Source: an uncultured Candidatus Saccharibacteria bacterium
Lineage (GTDB): Bacteria; Patescibacteriota; Saccharimonadia; Saccharimonadales; Saccharimonadaceae
Length of the DNA stretch: 15,213 nucleotides
NCBI GenBank assembly: GCA_938046735.1
Contig: CALIXF010000001.1
Coordinates: 1-15,213 of the forward strand
Direction: 5' to 3'
Shown: one piece after another, positions 14,822-15,213 of the stretch
Position numbering within the stretch: position 1 is the stretch's first letter
Layout of the letters: every line of letters begins with the position of its first letter
Position numbers and translations under genes: made by a program
The notes under the pieces: generated by a model
Seen by the model: the letters and a program-made list of their open reading frames with translations, nothing else
Database searches by the model: none
Told to the model about the DNA's origin: nothing

Positions 14822-14914
14822 AAAATCACCTTGCTTTCATATATTTTAGATAGAGAAAGAACCCTCTAAAACTTTACGACAATGCAACCTCGTTAGATAT
14901 ACAGCAACTTGGTG

Positions 14915-14947
14915 CTATCCAGCTAATACGCATAAAGAAGAGGCGTA
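14915..14947. repeat. Structured module, copy A
   Basis: On the plus strand: CTATC (14915-14919), CAG, CTAATA (14923-14928), overlapping stem TACGC (14927-14931), loop ATAAAGAAGAG (14932-14942), stem GCGTA (14943-14947). It also contains CCAGCTA (14919-14925), which recurs at the candidate right end of the element (13539-13545). Confidence 0.65.
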
Positions 14948-14974
14948 AGCCTTTTTAAGGAAGATATGACTTCA

Positions 14975-14986
14975 AGGAGGAAGCTA
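14975..14986. repeat. 12-bp direct repeat, internal copy
   Basis: AGGAGGAAGCTA, identical to 15073-15084 at the candidate left end of the IS110 element and the ribosome site of yhbY. It lies between the two structured modules. Confidence 0.6.
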
Positions 14987-14992
14987 CGACCT

Positions 14993-15031
14993 CTATCTAT
15001 ACTAATATTATCCCACAAAGAAGAGGGGATA
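14993..15031. repeat. Structured module, copy B
   Basis: On the plus strand: CTATC (14993-14997), TATA, CTAATA (15002-15007), stem TATCCC (15009-15014), loop ACAAAGAAGAG (15015-15025), stem GGGATA (15026-15031). Compared with copy A the loop matches at 10 of 11 positions, while the stems share no sequence but both pair. Confidence 0.65.
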
Positions 15032-15072
15032 GAAAAGAAAAAAAGTAGTTTTAACTACAAGTATATTATACG

Positions 15073-15084
15073 AGGAGGAAGCTA
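15073..15084. repeat. 12-bp direct repeat, end copy and yhbY ribosome site
   Basis: AGGAGGAAGCTA, identical to 14975-14986. The AGGAGG here is the Shine-Dalgarno of yhbY, 7 nt before its ATG, and the AGCTA marks the candidate element end. Confidence 0.6.
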
Positions 15085-15085
15085 A

Positions 15086-15213
15086 ATGTTAAATGGCAAG
15101 AAGAGGGCCTACCTAAGGTCGTTGGCCAATACAACTAAGCCTACTAGCCAGATAGGCAAGGAAGGTATAACACAGGACTTTTTAGACCAGTTAGAAGACC
15201 AGCTAAGGGCTAG
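15086..15213 (+). CDS. yhbY: YhbY-type RNA-binding protein, partial at right edge
   Basis: Forty-two codons are visible before the window ends. The product begins MLNGKKRAYLRSLANTTKP and continues with QIGKEGIT and FLDQLEDQL, matching the N-terminal half of CRS1/YhbY-domain proteins. These bind RNA and are associated with ribosome assembly. The family's GKxGxT segment is intact (GKEGIT). AGGAGG lies upstream with good spacing. In Firmicutes yhbY usually follows obgE; here the IS110 element takes that place. Codon use (AGG arginine, CTA leucine, ATA isoleucine) differs from both the left half and the SnoaL-like gene. Confidence 0.85.
   Translation, partial: MLNGKKRAYLRSLANTTKPTSQIGKEGITQDFLDQLEDQLRA

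Larger units (their letters stand above)
14870..15058 (-). ncRNA. Candidate bridge RNA of the IS110 element
   Basis: Read on the minus strand, a 5' hairpin (GTAGTTAAAACTAC, 15058-15045) is followed by two related stem-loops. The first is TATCCC/GGGATA (15031-15026 and 15014-15009). The second is TACGC/GCGTA (14947-14943 and 14931-14927). Their 11-nt loops, CTCTTCTTTGT and CTCTTCTTTAT, differ at one base, while the stems differ completely but stay paired. Each is followed by TATTAG, a variable 3-4 nt and GATAG. The order fits the known IS110 plan: 5' stem-loop, target-binding loop, donor-binding loop. The predicted start at 15058 lies 7 nt after a TATAAT (15070-15065). The 3' limit is a guess. 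Confidence 0.6.
13541..15084 (-). mobile_element. IS110-family insertion sequence (ends approximate)
   Basis: The element is defined by an IS110-type transposase, a short 3' noncoding part and about 260 nt of structured noncoding DNA upstream of the gene. Candidate ends are placed where the pentamer AGCTA occurs on both sides (13541-13545 and 15080-15084); this gives about 1.54 kb, normal for the family. No terminal inverted repeats are seen, as expected for the IS110 group. The long noncoding part on the 5' side of the gene also fits the IS110 rather than the IS1111 group. Transposition in this family goes through an excised circle and is guided by a bridge RNA. The ends are inferred and could be off by several bases. 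Confidence 0.6.

Noticed and set aside
15045..15058. Intrinsic terminator on the minus strand (GTAGT/ACTAC stem followed by seven T)
   Set aside because: The stem is only 5 bp and A+T-rich. Its position at the predicted RNA start fits a 5' hairpin of the bridge RNA better, though weak termination cannot be excluded.
1..15213. CRISPR array, tRNA or rRNA genes
   Set aside because: No regularly spaced repeats and no tRNA or rRNA-like conserved segments were seen anywhere in the window.

Overview
The window reads as two unlike halves. Bases 1 to about 11,300 look like chromosome of a Candidate Phyla Radiation bacterium, most likely Saccharibacteria (TM7). This rests on recognition of the protein sequences and gene style, not on a search. 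Genes are compact, CGT/CGC arginine codons dominate, all eight complete genes end in TAA or TAG, and Shine-Dalgarno use is patchy. The standard code fits, because no in-frame TGA interrupts these genes. From about 11,300 to the end the DNA is more A+T-rich and the content is Firmicutes-like and mobile: a degenerate transposase, a broken peptide-modification locus, a recombinase fragment, an HxlR regulator, a SnoaL-like gene, an IS110-family element and the start of yhbY. A horizontally acquired accessory region and a chimeric metagenome contig are both possible; the sequence alone does not decide.

Layout, left half: a secreted surface protein runs off the left edge (-). Divergent from it is a class A penicillin-binding protein (+), followed by tyrS (+) and a recA-recX pair (+). 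Convergent with recX are a PRC-barrel protein and a phosphomannomutase-like HAD enzyme (both -). Divergent from the HAD gene are tpiA (+) and a tail-anchored coiled-coil protein of unknown role (+). These cover wall synthesis, translation, recombination and repair, and central carbon metabolism. tyrS, tpiA and the PRC-barrel gene share one start layout: an extended -10 box exactly 6 nt before the ATG and no Shine-Dalgarno, which predicts leaderless mRNAs.

Layout, right half: a frameshifted helix-turn-helix transposase remnant (-) is followed by a promoter and a 20-residue Arg/Lys-rich peptide ending in a Cys-Cys-Arg-Cys tail. A terminator-like hairpin comes next, then the first 111 residues of a radical SAM enzyme. 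This has the form of a small RiPP operon (precursor, attenuator, maturase) with the maturase cut off. The cut lies directly before the start of a Tn4451/TndX-type large serine recombinase, itself cut after about 68 residues where an HxlR/SnoaL divergent pair begins.

The strongest unusual signal is in the noncoding DNA upstream of the IS110 transposase. Two copies of a structured module (CTATC-N3/4-CTAATA-stem-AYAAAGAAGAG-stem') have different but self-complementary stems and nearly identical 11-nt loops. This is what would be expected of the two guide-bearing loops of an IS110 bridge RNA. Sequences at both candidate element ends recur inside this region (12 nt from one end, 7 nt from the other). 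A -35 box near one end and a -10 box near the other would form a promoter only when the element circularises.
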